Source: Gemmatimonadota bacterium
GTDB taxonomy: Bacteria > Gemmatimonadota > Gemmatimonadetes > Gemmatimonadales > GWC2-71-9
Direction: 5' to 3'
Assembly: GCA_029262195.1 (NCBI GenBank)
Contig: JAJCZX010000004.1
Coordinates: 62,001 to 126,000, forward strand
DNA: 64,000 bases
Shown here: positions 18,830 to 28,003 of the stretch, one piece after another
Position numbering within the stretch: the first letter of the stretch is position 1
Layout of the letters: the number at the start of each line of letters is the position of its first letter
Program-made: the position numbers and the translations under genes
The notes under the pieces: generated by a model
Told to the model about the DNA's origin: nothing
The model's input: the letters and a program-made list of their open reading frames with translations, nothing else
The model's database searches: none

Positions 18830-20146
18830 CTATCCCTCGTAGTGGATTCGATAAATCATCTGGGACTGATCATCCGACACAAGCAAAGATCCGTCCGGCA
18901 AAACAAGCAAATCCACCGGTCTTCTCGTGTAATCGGCGTTGGATCCCTGCCGGAAACCGTCGGCGAAAACCTCGTAGTTGGTAACTTCTCCAGCATCGTC
19001 GATAGTGATCATGCTGATGCGGTCGCCGTGGACCTTTGACAATGGAGCTGGGGTGGTCGCTTCTGTCCCATGCTCGGCGACAAAGATCTGATTGCGGTAT
19101 CGCTCCGGGAAGGTGGTGCCCGTGTAAAACGTCAGCCCAAGAGGCGCCGAATGGGCGGCGAACTCGTGTTTGGGAAATTCGATCCCGGTCGGGGCCCGCG
19201 AGCCGATCAACGGGTCATCAAGGCTGGCGTGTATGTAGGGGAAACCGAAATGCATTCCGGCAGCGGGAGCACGGTTCAATTCATCTGCTGGAATGTCGTA
19301 GAATCGGGGATCCTGAAACGGCCAGCTCGGACCGTTGTCTGTAAACCACAAGTCTCCCGTAGTAGGATGGAACGCCAGTCCCATGGAATTCCTCACACCA
19401 TCGGCAAACATCTCCAGGTTCCCGCCGTCGGTATCCATCCGCATGATCGTCGAGTAGATCGGATCGTCATCAAGATCCCGGGCAGTATGTGCGCCGACAA
19501 GAAACGACCAACGTGTACCAACCGTAACGTAAAGTTTGTCGTCTGGGCCAATCGCCATGTGGCGCCACCAGTGCCCGACGTTGGTAGCCTGGTCTGTTTC
19601 CGCCCGCGACGGCAGCGCCCGCGAGATCAATTGAATCGTAGGGTTGGAAATATTTTCTTCGACATCATCGATACGAAACACGCGATCCTCGTCAACTACG
19701 TACAACGTCCCATCACTGTATGCGAGTCCGTTAGGAGTGTTGAAGTTATTCCGAACGGCCAACTTCCGATCGGCAATTCCATCGCCATCGTCATCCCGCA
19801 GCGCCCAGATCGGGGAGGTAAGCCCTTTCGTGAAAAAATATGTGCCAACGAAAACCCAACCATCGTCGCCAATCACCATTGATCTCGGACGAGTAACACC
19901 GGCTGCCCAGATATCAATCTCGAAACCCGGCGGGAGTCTTATTTGACTCTTTAGCAACTCATTCGCGCTTGGGGTCGGCGGAGGAGGAAGAGGGGGATCA
20001 GCCGGAGTGCCACCACCGCCACCAACGGGCGGTTCCCCGGGCAAGTCGGACGGCGTGTCTGATGGCGTCAATCCCGTTTCATTTCCACAGCCGAAGGTGA
20101 AGACCAAAAACAGCAGCCTCGGAATTTGCCTGCTCCAACTGACCAT
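18830..20146 (-). CDS. PQQ-dependent sugar dehydrogenase-like lipoprotein
   Basis: A 438-residue lipoprotein. The signal peptide ends in a lipobox-like FTFGC, followed by a Gly/Pro-rich linker to about residue 60. The rest is a six-bladed beta-propeller of the soluble glucose/sorbosone dehydrogenase type, with RPRSMVIGDDGWVFV, NTPNGLAYSDGTLYV, NSMGLAFHPTTGDLW and HGTEATTP. Such proteins use PQQ to oxidise sugars in the periplasm, but many homologues have unproven activity. AAGGAG precedes the ATG. The GGDEF-EAL gene follows after 168 bases on the same strand and probably has its own promoter. Confidence 0.85.
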   Translation of the reverse strand: MVSWSRQIPRLLFLVFTFGCGNETGLTPSDTPSDLPGEPPVGGGGGTPADPPLPPPPTPSANELLKSQIRLPPGFEIDIWAAGVTRPRSMVIGDDGWVFVGTYFFTKGLTSPIWALRDDDGDGIADRKLAVRNNFNTPNGLAYSDGTLYVVDEDRVFRIDDVEENISNPTIQLISRALPSRAETDQATNVGHWWRHMAIGPDDKLYVTVGTRWSFLVGAHTARDLDDDPIYSTIMRMDTDGGNLEMFADGVRNSMGLAFHPTTGDLWFTDNGPSWPFQDPRFYDIPADELNRAPAAGMHFGFPYIHASLDDPLIGSRAPTGIEFPKHEFAAHSAPLGLTFYTGTTFPERYRNQIFVAEHGTEATTPAPLSKVHGDRISMITIDDAGEVTNYEVFADGFRQGSNADYTRRPVDLLVLPDGSLLVSDDQSQMIYRIHYEG

Positions 20147-20477
20147 TTCGTTCCGACTCCTTACGATGGGTTTGATGCGTGTCCAGGGTTGTTAACACGG
20201 AGGCTTCCCGGCGGTTCCTTACGCTGTTCGTGGAGTCGATTAGTTAAAATTAGGTCAGAAAAGTGAAAGCATGATTTTACGGAAAAAGGCGCAAAACAGT
20301 CCTTTCTGGATATCAAAAAATCACATCAGAGGGTTTCCGCGCCCTACACTTTCCCGCTCCTCCCACCAGCCGGAACCCGATTGTTCAGGTGGGGTGTAAC
20401 CCCCAAGAGCCCCAGGACACGAAACGGTGGGTTTCTCAGGCCAACCATGGTCGTTACACAAGCATCTTGGAGGTTGT
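20147..20477. other. Intergenic region between divergent lipoprotein genes
   Basis: About 331 bases without a convincing gene. The A/T-rich part near 20235-20330 is the likely promoter zone for the minus-strand sugar dehydrogenase and the plus-strand small lipoprotein. I found no recognisable riboswitch or RNA gene. The open frames on either strand here have no family resemblance. Confidence 0.5.
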
Positions 20478-20960
20478 ATGGCAGCTACTCTTGTCAGAAC
20501 TTCGGTTTCTTTTTTGCAAAAGGCACGCTTCACGCCTTTTCTCTTTCTCACCTTGTTGATCGGGTTGGGAGGATGCTCGGGCGGAGACGACAACCTGTTC
20601 ACCCTGGTTTCGCTTGATGGACAGACCCTACCAAATTCCCCCAATACCAGCTGTTGCATCTGGCGAAGCGGCTCCATTAAGCTGGACGGAGCAGATTACC
20701 GGTTCGTGATTCGCATGTCAAACAAGACTGGAGGAGGGTCATTCGGGGGGGGAGCAGCCAGTACCGACGAGGTTTTCACTAGTGAAGAAGAGGGTACCTT
20801 TTCGCTCGACGGGGCGTCGATGATGTTGTCCAGGACCTTCAGTTCCCTGCCCGATGTCAGATTGGCGGAAATGCGGATGGAGGGGGACGAAATCAGCGGC
20901 GCTGTTACAGTGGATCTATCGGGCGGCGACGAACGATATGAGGTGGTTTTCAGGAGGTAG
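20478..20960 (+). CDS. Small lipoprotein with CC-W motif, unknown function (paralogue of 36222-36653)
   Basis: A 160-residue lipoprotein with a signal peptide ending in the lipobox IGLGGC. The mature part starts with LVSLDGQTLP, then TSCCIWRSGSI, a beta-rich middle and the end SGGDERYEVVFRR. I do not recognise a named family, but the protein at 36222-36653 shares the VSLDG block, the CC-W-SG motif and the tail, so they form a small paralogous family. The ATG at 20478 has GGAGG six bases before it, so this start is well supported over the upstream alternative at 20427. Confidence 0.75.
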   Translation: MAATLVRTSVSFLQKARFTPFLFLTLLIGLGGCSGGDDNLFTLVSLDGQTLPNSPNTSCCIWRSGSIKLDGADYRFVIRMSNKTGGGSFGGGAASTDEVFTSEEEGTFSLDGASMMLSRTFSSLPDVRLAEMRMEGDEISGAVTVDLSGGDERYEVVFRR

Positions 20961-20969
20961 GCAGACAAA

Positions 20970-20991
20970 GGGGGTAGGGTGCCCTGCCCCC
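20970..20991. terminator. GC-rich hairpin between convergent genes
   Basis: GGGGGTAGGG (20970-20979) pairs with CCCTGCCCCC (20982-20991), with one T-G wobble. It sits between the lipoprotein stop at 20960 and the FAH stop at 20997. It has no T-run, but its symmetry and position fit a shared bidirectional terminator. Confidence 0.5.
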
Positions 20992-20996
20992 AGACA

Positions 20997-21608
20997 TCAA
21001 ATCGCCGTCCAACAGCCCTCCGAAAGAAGCTTCGTTCCGTCAAAAACTCTTCCCATAAGCCTATCCCCCGCGGCGAACGAATCCACCCCGGCGGGCGTAC
21101 CGGTCATCACGATATCTCCATCGGCCAGGGTGAACGTGGCTGCGATTTCATCAAGAAGGGCCTGGGGTTGAAAGATCATGTCCTCACACCCACCCCGCTG
21201 GACGGTTTCTCCATTGACATCCAAAGTCATCCGGAGGTCGGAAACGCCTCCCTCCAACCTCACGAATTCGCTGAAGATCGCAGATCCGTCGAATGCTTTG
21301 GCACGCTCCCAGGGGAGGCCCTTTTCTTTTAGGAGCCTTTGAAGATCTCGTTTTGTGAGATCCAGTCCGAAACCAACTCCCGCCAACGCGCCCTCACGCA
21401 CCACGAACGATATCTCCCCCTCAAACTGTAGGTTTTCAGCCGGGTTGGATCGCAACTCTCCCGAGATGGCCGAGTTAGGTTTCAGAAACAAGACCGGTTC
21501 AGACGGAATTTGATTGCCAAGTTCCTTTGCGTGATCAGCATAGTTTCTTCCGACACACACTATTTTCGAAGGCGTGACGCTTTCTCCGTCCAATTGTACT
21601 GTTTTCAA
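20997..21608 (-). CDS. Fumarylacetoacetate hydrolase (FAH) family protein
   Basis: A 203-residue cytoplasmic enzyme of the YcgM/FAHD1 type. It has the family start IVCVGRNYADHAKELGN, then the metal-ligand acidic motif FEGEISFVV, the KAFDGSAIFSEF block and the GDIVMTGTPAGV loop. Members hydrolyse fumarylpyruvate or acylpyruvates or decarboxylate oxaloacetate with Mg2+. The exact substrate cannot be told from sequence. The length matches the short single-domain members. Confidence 0.9.
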   Translation of the reverse strand: MKTVQLDGESVTPSKIVCVGRNYADHAKELGNQIPSEPVLFLKPNSAISGELRSNPAENLQFEGEISFVVREGALAGVGFGLDLTKRDLQRLLKEKGLPWERAKAFDGSAIFSEFVRLEGGVSDLRMTLDVNGETVQRGGCEDMIFQPQALLDEIAATFTLADGDIVMTGTPAGVDSFAAGDRLMGRVFDGTKLLSEGCWTAI

Positions 21609-21705
21609 ACTTCCCCCGAGTCAGGTTTGGTAAACGAACGGCGGTAATATAGGTTTTGGCTATGCCCAAGCAAGAATACAGCCTCCCGCTCCACCCGTGA
21701 ACTAA

Positions 21706-22050
21706 ATGCAACGTCCACTCACCCCGGCGCAATTGGCCGAATTACAAGAAATTTTGCAGGACGAAAAGACTCGCCTGGAGCGGACAATTCGGCGAGCTCG
21801 CGAAGACGGACCGATAGAACTGGACCAGCAGGCAGTCGGCCGCCTTTCAAGAATAGACGCGCTAATGAATGAGGGTTTGGCTCAGGGCAGCCTATCCCGC
21901 GCGAAAGAAGAGATCGGGCTCGTCAACTCGGCGCTCGATCGCATGGAGAACGGTAGTTATGGTTTTTGCCAATCCTGCAAGGACCCTATCGATCCGAACC
22001 GCCTCATGGCTCTTCCCGAGACACTTCACTGCAGCGGCTGCCGTACATAG
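21706..22050 (+). CDS. DksA/TraR-type C4 zinc-finger protein
   Basis: A 114-residue protein with a charged coiled-coil N-terminal half and a C-terminal zinc finger, CQSC-(17 residues)-CSGC. This is the DksA/TraR pattern. Such proteins insert into the RNA polymerase secondary channel and modulate initiation, often with ppGpp. The DksA coiled-coil tip acidic pair is not obvious, so the activity may differ from true DksA. The SDR gene starts 86 bases downstream on the same strand. Confidence 0.85.
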   Translation: MQRPLTPAQLAELQEILQDEKTRLERTIRRAREDGPIELDQQAVGRLSRIDALMNEGLAQGSLSRAKEEIGLVNSALDRMENGSYGFCQSCKDPIDPNRLMALPETLHCSGCRT

Positions 22051-22135
22051 GACCCTACCCGCAGGTACCCCAACACCACCGGACCCTCTATACTTCCCCC
22101 TCGCAAAAAGTCCGGCCACGCAACACCCGAAGCAG

Positions 22136-23701
22136 ATGAAACCCGAAGACAACGAAGCTCCTGACGAAACCCCATCCTCGAATCGCCTGGCAGAGGCGTT
22201 ACAAGTACTCGAGGCAATAGCAGAAGACCGGACACTTCTTGCGGATCTCAACGGAGAAGAACGTCGGCGGTTGCTGGAGGCAGCCGGAAACGTGTGGTGT
22301 CCCGATTCGGCGGAACGGAGGCGCCTTGTCAAGGCAATCATCCGGAAGCGCAAATCGGAGCGAATCAACCGCGACGAGCAGACGCTCCGCGAGACCGGCA
22401 TCCGTGCGTTGCGTCGAAAGCCGACCTTCACAACGCCGAACATCTTCCCGCCCCAGGGATTTTCTCCCCAGGACCTCGACGAAGAAACGGCGAAGCTTGA
22501 TGCCGAAGTGCGCAGGCACTGCTATGTATGCAAACGGGATTACAGCACGATTCATCACTTTTACGATCAACTCTGCCCACCCTGTGCGGAACTAAACTTC
22601 GCGAAGCGTACCGAGCTTGCGGACCTGTCGGGGAGAGTTGCCCTTTTGACCGGTGGCAGGGTGAAGATCGGTTACCAGGCCGGACTCAAGCTTCTCAGAT
22701 CCGGCACGACCCTCATTGTTACAACCAGGTTTCCGCGCGACTCGGCCCTGCGCTATTCAGCCGAACCGGATTTTGATCAATGGCAGGACCGATTGGAAAT
22801 TTTCGGCCTCGACCTTCGCCACACCCCCAGCGTGGAAGCCTTCTGCAGCCAGCTTCTGGCCACCCGTGATCGCCTGGATTTCATCATCAACAATGCCTGC
22901 CAAACCGTGCGACGTCCGCCCGATTTTTACGAACACATGATGGAAGGCGAAACCGGGCCATTGGATTCACTTCCTTCCCGGGCCCGTAACCTGTTGGGCG
23001 CCTATGAGGGTTTGCGCGGTTACCACATGCTTCCCGAAGCCTCGCGCAACGACCCAAAGGGTCTACAACCTGGCGACATTACTGACGTAGCGGGCCTGAC
23101 TCACGCGGCGGAGTTGTCTCAAGTTTCCCTGTTGCCGGGAGAGAAGGACACGCCAAAGAACCTTTTCCCGGTCGGAGAACTGGACCAGGACATGCAGCAA
23201 GTCGACCTGCGTGGAACGAATTCGTGGCGAATGCTCATGGCCGAAGTGCCTTCAGTGGAGTTATTAGAAGTGCAGCTCGTAAACGCAATTGCGCCCTTCA
23301 TTATCAACGCACGCCTCAAACCTCTGATGTTGCAAACTCCCGGGAGAGACAAACATATCGTCAACGTTTCGGCGGTCGAAGGGCAATTCTACCGCACTTT
23401 TAAGACGACACGGCACCCCCACACCAACATGGCCAAGGCGGCGCTAAACATGATGACACGTACCGCGGCAACGGATTACCACAATGATGGGATCCACATG
23501 AATAGCGTGGACACCGGTTGGGTAACTGACGAGGACCCCGCAGAGTTGGCCGCCCGAAAGATTATCGAACAGCGTTTCCATCCTCCGCTGGATATCGTGG
23601 ATGGCGCCGCCCGCATAACCGATCCCATAATTGCAGGTATCAACACCGGCACCCATATCTGGGGACAGTTCCTGAAAGACTACGTCCCCGTAGATTGGTA
23701 G
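22136..23701 (+). CDS. SDR-family oxidoreductase with N-terminal zinc ribbon
   Basis: A 521-residue protein. The N-terminal 170 residues are charged and contain a four-Cys ribbon, CYVCKRDYS...CPPC. A short-chain dehydrogenase/reductase domain follows, with the nucleotide-binding turn LLTGGRVKIG, FIINNACQT (the NNAG equivalent) and NVSAVEG carrying the catalytic Ser. At the usual YxxxK position the sequence reads HTNMAKAALNMM, so the active-site Tyr appears to be replaced; a nearby YRTFK lies outside the expected register. The ATG at 22136 is preferred, because the longer frame overlaps the DksA-like gene. The substrate is unknown. Confidence 0.82.
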   Translation: MKPEDNEAPDETPSSNRLAEALQVLEAIAEDRTLLADLNGEERRRLLEAAGNVWCPDSAERRRLVKAIIRKRKSERINRDEQTLRETGIRALRRKPTFTTPNIFPPQGFSPQDLDEETAKLDAEVRRHCYVCKRDYSTIHHFYDQLCPPCAELNFAKRTELADLSGRVALLTGGRVKIGYQAGLKLLRSGTTLIVTTRFPRDSALRYSAEPDFDQWQDRLEIFGLDLRHTPSVEAFCSQLLATRDRLDFIINNACQTVRRPPDFYEHMMEGETGPLDSLPSRARNLLGAYEGLRGYHMLPEASRNDPKGLQPGDITDVAGLTHAAELSQVSLLPGEKDTPKNLFPVGELDQDMQQVDLRGTNSWRMLMAEVPSVELLEVQLVNAIAPFIINARLKPLMLQTPGRDKHIVNVSAVEGQFYRTFKTTRHPHTNMAKAALNMMTRTAATDYHNDGIHMNSVDTGWVTDEDPAELAARKIIEQRFHPPLDIVDGAARITDPIIAGINTGTHIWGQFLKDYVPVDW

Positions 23702-23725
23702 GGGCCGATCGAGCCCGCTCTTCGG

Positions 23726-24604
23726 CTATCTCCTGGCCGCTCTTCCCCACAACGCGTCGTCCATCGCTCGAAGTTCGAAGGACTCTGCCTCACCGTCCAT
23801 CGGACCGAATTCAAACACCAGGTCGGTCACCATTCCGTAGATTTCTCCATCCTCAAGTTCGACCGGAATGAACATTCCAGCTCCGAGCGGAGAAAGCCAA
23901 AAAGTCCCCAACCGGGGCACCGGCGGGTTTTCCCACTGCGCTACGAGGTGCCCTTCCGAGTCATGTGAAACTTCGAAGCCGACTGTTCCATCGCCCAGTG
24001 GACCTGTCGTTGTAAACGTATATGAGCCGACGAAACGAGATGCGAAATCGCTGGCAACGGTTACCTGTTGAGTGGTCGTAACTCCAATGTCTAGAGTAAC
24101 AGTTGTTTCGTCCCAGGCCATCTGCAGCGTTCCACCGGTAGCGTGGACATCCGGAAACGACCAGGTGAGCAACTCGGTGTGCTCTCCCGATCCGGGACTG
24201 ATCGCAAACCTGAGCTGATCCTCGGACGGGGGCGGGGCCATGAGATGAAACCGCCTCGGTTGGGGATCGAAGATCAACGTCCACTCCTCGGGTTGCACCT
24301 CCATCCAGATAGAATAGGTCCCTGTCTCCAGGCTGTGACCGTTGACGGTAATGTCTCGGTCGGTTTCAATCGTTGTAGCCCAATTGGCACCTGGAGTCCA
24401 TACCTTGCCCCATGGAACAGTGCTACCGAACGGTTCGCTCCGCCCCCGCAATGACGGTCTGCCATAGTCGATCGCAATGGTCGTGCCGTCGATCGTTTGC
24501 ACTACCGCGCCCCGTTCGCTGGCCTTGATCTGGGCGTCGGCATCCACAGCGATGAGGATGAGGCATGCAACAATGCCCGCGACCGTTAACAGTTGAGTTT
24601 TCAT
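23726..24604 (-). CDS. DUF2911 domain-containing secreted protein
   Basis: A 292-residue protein with a clean signal peptide (about 1-25, ending DADAQ). The DUF2911 domain is visible through IDYGRPSLRGR, WGKVWTPGANWAT and GTYSIWMEV near residues 45-105. A second beta-rich domain follows from about 170. The ATG at 24604 starts the signal peptide; the open frame upstream to 24691 looks non-coding. The function of DUF2911 is unknown, and an extracytoplasmic location is clear. Confidence 0.88.
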   Translation of the reverse strand: MKTQLLTVAGIVACLILIAVDADAQIKASERGAVVQTIDGTTIAIDYGRPSLRGRSEPFGSTVPWGKVWTPGANWATTIETDRDITVNGHSLETGTYSIWMEVQPEEWTLIFDPQPRRFHLMAPPPSEDQLRFAISPGSGEHTELLTWSFPDVHATGGTLQMAWDETTVTLDIGVTTTQQVTVASDFASRFVGSYTFTTTGPLGDGTVGFEVSHDSEGHLVAQWENPPVPRLGTFWLSPLGAGMFIPVELEDGEIYGMVTDLVFEFGPMDGEAESFELRAMDDALWGRAARR

Positions 24605-24700
24605 AACTCGTTTCCTTATTATGCCAGGGTCATATTTCGAGAAGGAACTTGGCACATCGACCCAATTTGCGCCAACCGATGACGATAGCACTTCGCGAGA

Positions 24701-25333
24701 TCAAATGCGATCAGGTCGAAAAAAGCCCCACGTTTCGACTTCATCGTTTACGACTATGTGTCCGACTATTTCATATCCGAATTTCTGATAGAAAGGCACG
24801 TTGCCCGGGGTTTCCGTGGTCAACGTCACACCGGTAGATTCGGGATCTTCAACCGACATTGAATGGACAAAATCCATCAATGTTTTCCCCAGGCCGGTTC
24901 CCGCAAACTCCCCCCGTACTCCAATCATGTTGAGATGAAGATCCGGTTCTTCGACCGAGAAATTTTGCCAGACCGATCCGAGATTTTCGTATCTCGAACG
25001 GGCATCAGTACCCAACTCCTCCCAGACTCGCTCTCGAAGTTCGAAGAGCTCCGAAGGAGCCTCCCGATCACCGGGCGGGGTCAAAATCGCTGCTGCAGAC
25101 AAGCCTCCGCTACCGTCTCTGATTCCGATAAGGGGTTCGTTTCTGAAGACCCTGGCGGAGACAAAAAAACCTATCAGTGCTTCCAGGAGGGTGTCGTAGG
25201 AATCACCCATATCGCCAACAACGTGGCGCATTACCGAATAGTCGTGAAAGGCGTCGCAAAAGACCGACACGATAGCGGGCGCATCCGTGGCAGATAGGCG
25301 TTCAACGACTGGTGCTTTTTCTTCTCCTGACAC
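24701..25333 (-). CDS. GNAT-family N-acetyltransferase
   Basis: A 210-residue cytoplasmic protein. The acetyl-CoA loop is seen as GVRGEFAGTGLGKTLMD (R/QxxGxG/A-like), followed by TTETPGNVPFYQKFGYEIVG, the usual GNAT C-terminal beta-bulge region. The start is a GTG at 25333 with GGAGGA close upstream; the long upstream extension overlaps the next gene and has no family resemblance. The acceptor substrate is unknown. Confidence 0.85.
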   Translation of the reverse strand: MSGEEKAPVVERLSATDAPAIVSVFCDAFHDYSVMRHVVGDMGDSYDTLLEALIGFFVSARVFRNEPLIGIRDGSGGLSAAAILTPPGDREAPSELFELRERVWEELGTDARSRYENLGSVWQNFSVEEPDLHLNMIGVRGEFAGTGLGKTLMDFVHSMSVEDPESTGVTLTTETPGNVPFYQKFGYEIVGHIVVNDEVETWGFFRPDRI

Positions 25334-25406
25334 AGATCCTCCGGGTAACGATCCGCAGCAAACGTATTCGACAATTCTGGAAAACGCTACCCAGAGAATC
25401 CCTCGG

Positions 25407-25985
25407 CTACATGGTGCTGCGGTGCCAAACGTAGCTTCGTCCCGGCTTGGGACGGTTACCGTCATAGTCGAAGCCGTTGGTGGTCTGGGAATCCCCGTCT
25501 TCTGTCGACGACATCCTGGCTCGAAAACTCGAACCGTCTGGCGAGTAAAACATTTGATCAATGCCAAAGAGGGCATCCTCAATCTTCCACATCGGTCCAT
25601 AACCCACCGTGCCATCTCCACCGAATTGCATAGCAATGGCCTGTTGCTTGCCAGCGTCCCAGTACAACCGGAACTCCCAAAAAGTGGCAGATTCAACGGC
25701 GCCGATTAACCCGTACAATTTCCCCTTTATGGACGCACCCCCCAGACCCCACTCCCATTGGATGCTGTAGGAGTCAAACGGCTCCTGGTCGCTCTTGTAG
25801 GAGCTGTTGTCCGTGATCCACTTTCCACCGTCGCGGGTCACAAAATCCATGTGGTCGTGCAACCACTGCGGTATTCCGGCAACCCGGCCTGCGGGGGCTG
25901 ACTGGGCTAACATCTCATCGGCGGGTACGCCAAGCAAAACGCCAACTGCGAACAAAGCTGGGGCGACTTTTTTCCTGAGTGACAT
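25407..25985 (-). CDS. Secreted protein of unknown function
   Basis: A 192-residue protein with a signal peptide ending near residue 28 (EMLAQ). The mature part is rich in aromatic residues and beta-type sequence (IPQWLHDHMDFVTRDGGKW, WEFRLYWDAGK), suggesting a small beta-barrel such as a lipocalin-like fold; this is only a guess. The GNAT gene starts 73 bases downstream on the same strand. I recognise no named family. Confidence 0.7.
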   Translation of the reverse strand: MSLRKKVAPALFAVGVLLGVPADEMLAQSAPAGRVAGIPQWLHDHMDFVTRDGGKWITDNSSYKSDQEPFDSYSIQWEWGLGGASIKGKLYGLIGAVESATFWEFRLYWDAGKQQAIAMQFGGDGTVGYGPMWKIEDALFGIDQMFYSPDGSSFRARMSSTEDGDSQTTNGFDYDGNRPKPGRSYVWHRSTM

Positions 25986-26088
25986 GTAAGACTCCTTGTT
26001 CGATTCGGTTATCAGGTTTCAGGTGAGCTAGATAGCCAATCGGGAGTGCGCTGCCCGCCTCAAATTATGATTTGAGACGAATTCGTAA

Positions 26089-27207
26089 CTAGAGTGCAAT
26101 CGTCACTGTTCGTATGAATTGCGACGGAGTCGACCCGGTGTGCTTCTTAAATGCACGATTAAAGGATGCTTTGCTGCTGAAACCGGAATCAAGAGCTATG
26201 CCAAGGACGGTGAGGTGCTTGTTAGATGGGTCAACGAGGCGTTTTTGGGCCTCGCCGACCCGGTGACGGTTCACATAGTCAGAAAAACTCAGGCCAAGGT
26301 GCCTGTTAAGCACGTGTGAAAGAACATGCCCCGAAAGCCCGACCTGATTAGCAAGAGCCGCGAGCGTCAAATCGGGATCAAGGTAAGGTTTTCGTTCCTG
26401 CATCAACGCCGCCAGGCGTTGGACGAGCACCTTGCTGCTCGCCGAATCCGGTTGAGAGGAGGACACTCTTCTGGATCGAATCCGCCCGGACGCTGCGATT
26501 CCAACATATCCGGCCGCGTGCACAATGAAGGATTGGATCAACACCAGAGCATAGTCCACCTCGTGAGCAAACCCGGGCGCCGCAGCAAGAAACGTTAGAA
26601 CCAGCAGGGTCGCCACCCAGTACCCTAAGAATAAATGCGAAAACCGCATCCACGGAACCAATACCTCAAGTTCCTGCTTCGCCCGTCCGGGAGTTTTCGC
26701 TCCGACAGCTGAAAGACTGCGCCTTGCGGCTACCGCATAAACCAGCGTTTGGAGTACGTGCAACGCGAAATAGAAGTAGTAGACGAGAGGAATCGCAACC
26801 GAATCCAGGGCCTTGTAGGCATCGATGGCTCCGATTTTTTCCGGGGCCGGTAACATGAGAAACGGAAAACGAAAGACCAGAGCCAGAGCGAACGGGCCGA
26901 CGTGAAGAAGGTCCGAATAACCGGGCCTATAACCTCCCACGACGCTCTTCGTGTGAAGGAAATAGAGCGGCCCAATCATGAACAACAGGGGTTGAAACAG
27001 AACTATGAGATGGGGCCAGGCCCGATATAGATCGGTGGCTACAACCACATAACTCAAGAGGTTTAGCGACACAACTACGACAAGGGCGGCGAGAAAAACG
27101 TTGGCGAGCGTGCGCGTTTCTCGCCGGGAAAGCAAGACACCGGCGAGAACTATTCCCTGACAAACTCCGTAGAGGAGCAGTACAGACCAGAAATTGACTG
27201 TGAACAC
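26089..27207 (-). CDS. Membrane-anchored AraC-family transcriptional regulator
   Basis: About 372 residues. The first 240 contain roughly seven hydrophobic helices, starting VNFWSVLLLYGVCQGIVLAG. The C-terminal hundred residues form an AraC/HTH_18 domain with two helix-turn-helix units: LAALANQVGLSGHVLSHVLN, then LGIALDSGFSSKASFNRAFKKHTG. This 7TM-AraC design senses a membrane or external signal and acts on DNA from the membrane. I place the start at the GTG at 27207, but a TTG at 27255 is possible because no strong ribosome site decides. It lies downstream of the LytTR regulator. Confidence 0.85.
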   Translation of the reverse strand: MFTVNFWSVLLLYGVCQGIVLAGVLLSRRETRTLANVFLAALVVVVSLNLLSYVVVATDLYRAWPHLIVLFQPLLFMIGPLYFLHTKSVVGGYRPGYSDLLHVGPFALALVFRFPFLMLPAPEKIGAIDAYKALDSVAIPLVYYFYFALHVLQTLVYAVAARRSLSAVGAKTPGRAKQELEVLVPWMRFSHLFLGYWVATLLVLTFLAAAPGFAHEVDYALVLIQSFIVHAAGYVGIAASGRIRSRRVSSSQPDSASSKVLVQRLAALMQERKPYLDPDLTLAALANQVGLSGHVLSHVLNRHLGLSFSDYVNRHRVGEAQKRLVDPSNKHLTVLGIALDSGFSSKASFNRAFKKHTGSTPSQFIRTVTIAL

Positions 27208-27277
27208 ATTATCACCGCGCTTGTGGACGGACGGTATGTACACGGCGCGCAGCAAAAAAGATTCAACGGCTTATCGC

Positions 27278-27295
27278 AAAAACCGATTAACGGTT
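27278..27295 (-). terminator. Weak intrinsic terminator overlapping the LytTR gene end
   Basis: On the minus strand AACCG, loop TTAAT and CGGTT are followed by TTT, and the stem overlaps the stop codon of the LytTR regulator. The stem is only five base pairs, so termination may be partial. Confidence 0.35.
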
Positions 27296-28003
27296 GTCTA
27301 GATACTCGCGGATCAATCGTCCTCCCAGCCTGCTGGACTCGGCAGACGAGCCATCCGGGAACCTGGCCGACCATCGGCCGTTCCCCAGCCTGACGAACTG
27401 CTCAACGAGGTTGACGTTGATAAGATGAGACCGGTGAATTCGCACAAACCTCGAATCCAGCCGCTCATCAAGTTTCATCAGGGTAGTCGAAAGCAAATAC
27501 CTCTTTTTCTCCACCCAAGCGGCCACATAGTCACCCGACCCCTCAAAACGCCAAACATCTGCAATCGGGATGTTCCTGACAGCTCCTTTTTCAACCACGT
27601 TCAACATCGGAACTCGCGCCGTTGGGCCCGTACGTGAAGCTGTGACACGACGTTCAATTCGCTCAAGCGCCTTTCGAAATCTGGCTGGACCAAAAGGCTT
27701 GACGAGATAGTCAATCGCCTCCAACTCAAACGCCGCAACGGCATACGAGTCGTAGGCTGTCGTAAAAACTACGAAAGGCGGATCGTCCAATCCCTCCAAG
27801 ACTTCGATACCGCTAAGGCCCGGCATCCGGATATCAAGAAACACGAGATCAGGTACCTTTTGGCGAATAAGATCGAGGGCTGATGACCCGTCGCTGGCTA
27901 CGCCCTCCAACTCAAAGGATTGTTCATTCTCAACCCACCGCACCAATTTTTCACGGGCCAATTCTTCATCTTCGGCTATAACCACGCTTATTCCGGACAT
28001 CAC
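27287..28003 (-). CDS. LytTR-type response regulator
   Basis: A 238-residue regulator. The receiver domain at about 5-120 has the acidic pair EDEE, the phospho-acceptor D in VFLDIRMPG, TTAYD and the conserved K in LVKPFG. The LytTR DNA-binding domain fills about 135-235 (VWRFEGSGDYVAAWV, FVRIHRSHLINVNLVEQF). The ATG at 28003 overlaps the stop of the histidine kinase gene (ATGATG), so the pair is translationally coupled. Confidence 0.94.
   Translation of the reverse strand: MMSGISVVIAEDEELAREKLVRWVENEQSFELEGVASDGSSALDLIRQKVPDLVFLDIRMPGLSGIEVLEGLDDPPFVVFTTAYDSYAVAAFELEAIDYLVKPFGPARFRKALERIERRVTASRTGPTARVPMLNVVEKGAVRNIPIADVWRFEGSGDYVAAWVEKKRYLLSTTLMKLDERLDSRFVRIHRSHLINVNLVEQFVRLGNGRWSARFPDGSSAESSRLGGRLIREYLDNR

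Noticed and set aside
23433-23470. A possible YxxxK motif (YRTFK) as SDR active site
   Set aside because: It is about 15 residues upstream of the position occupied by the Tyr in standard SDR alignments, so I did not assign it as catalytic.
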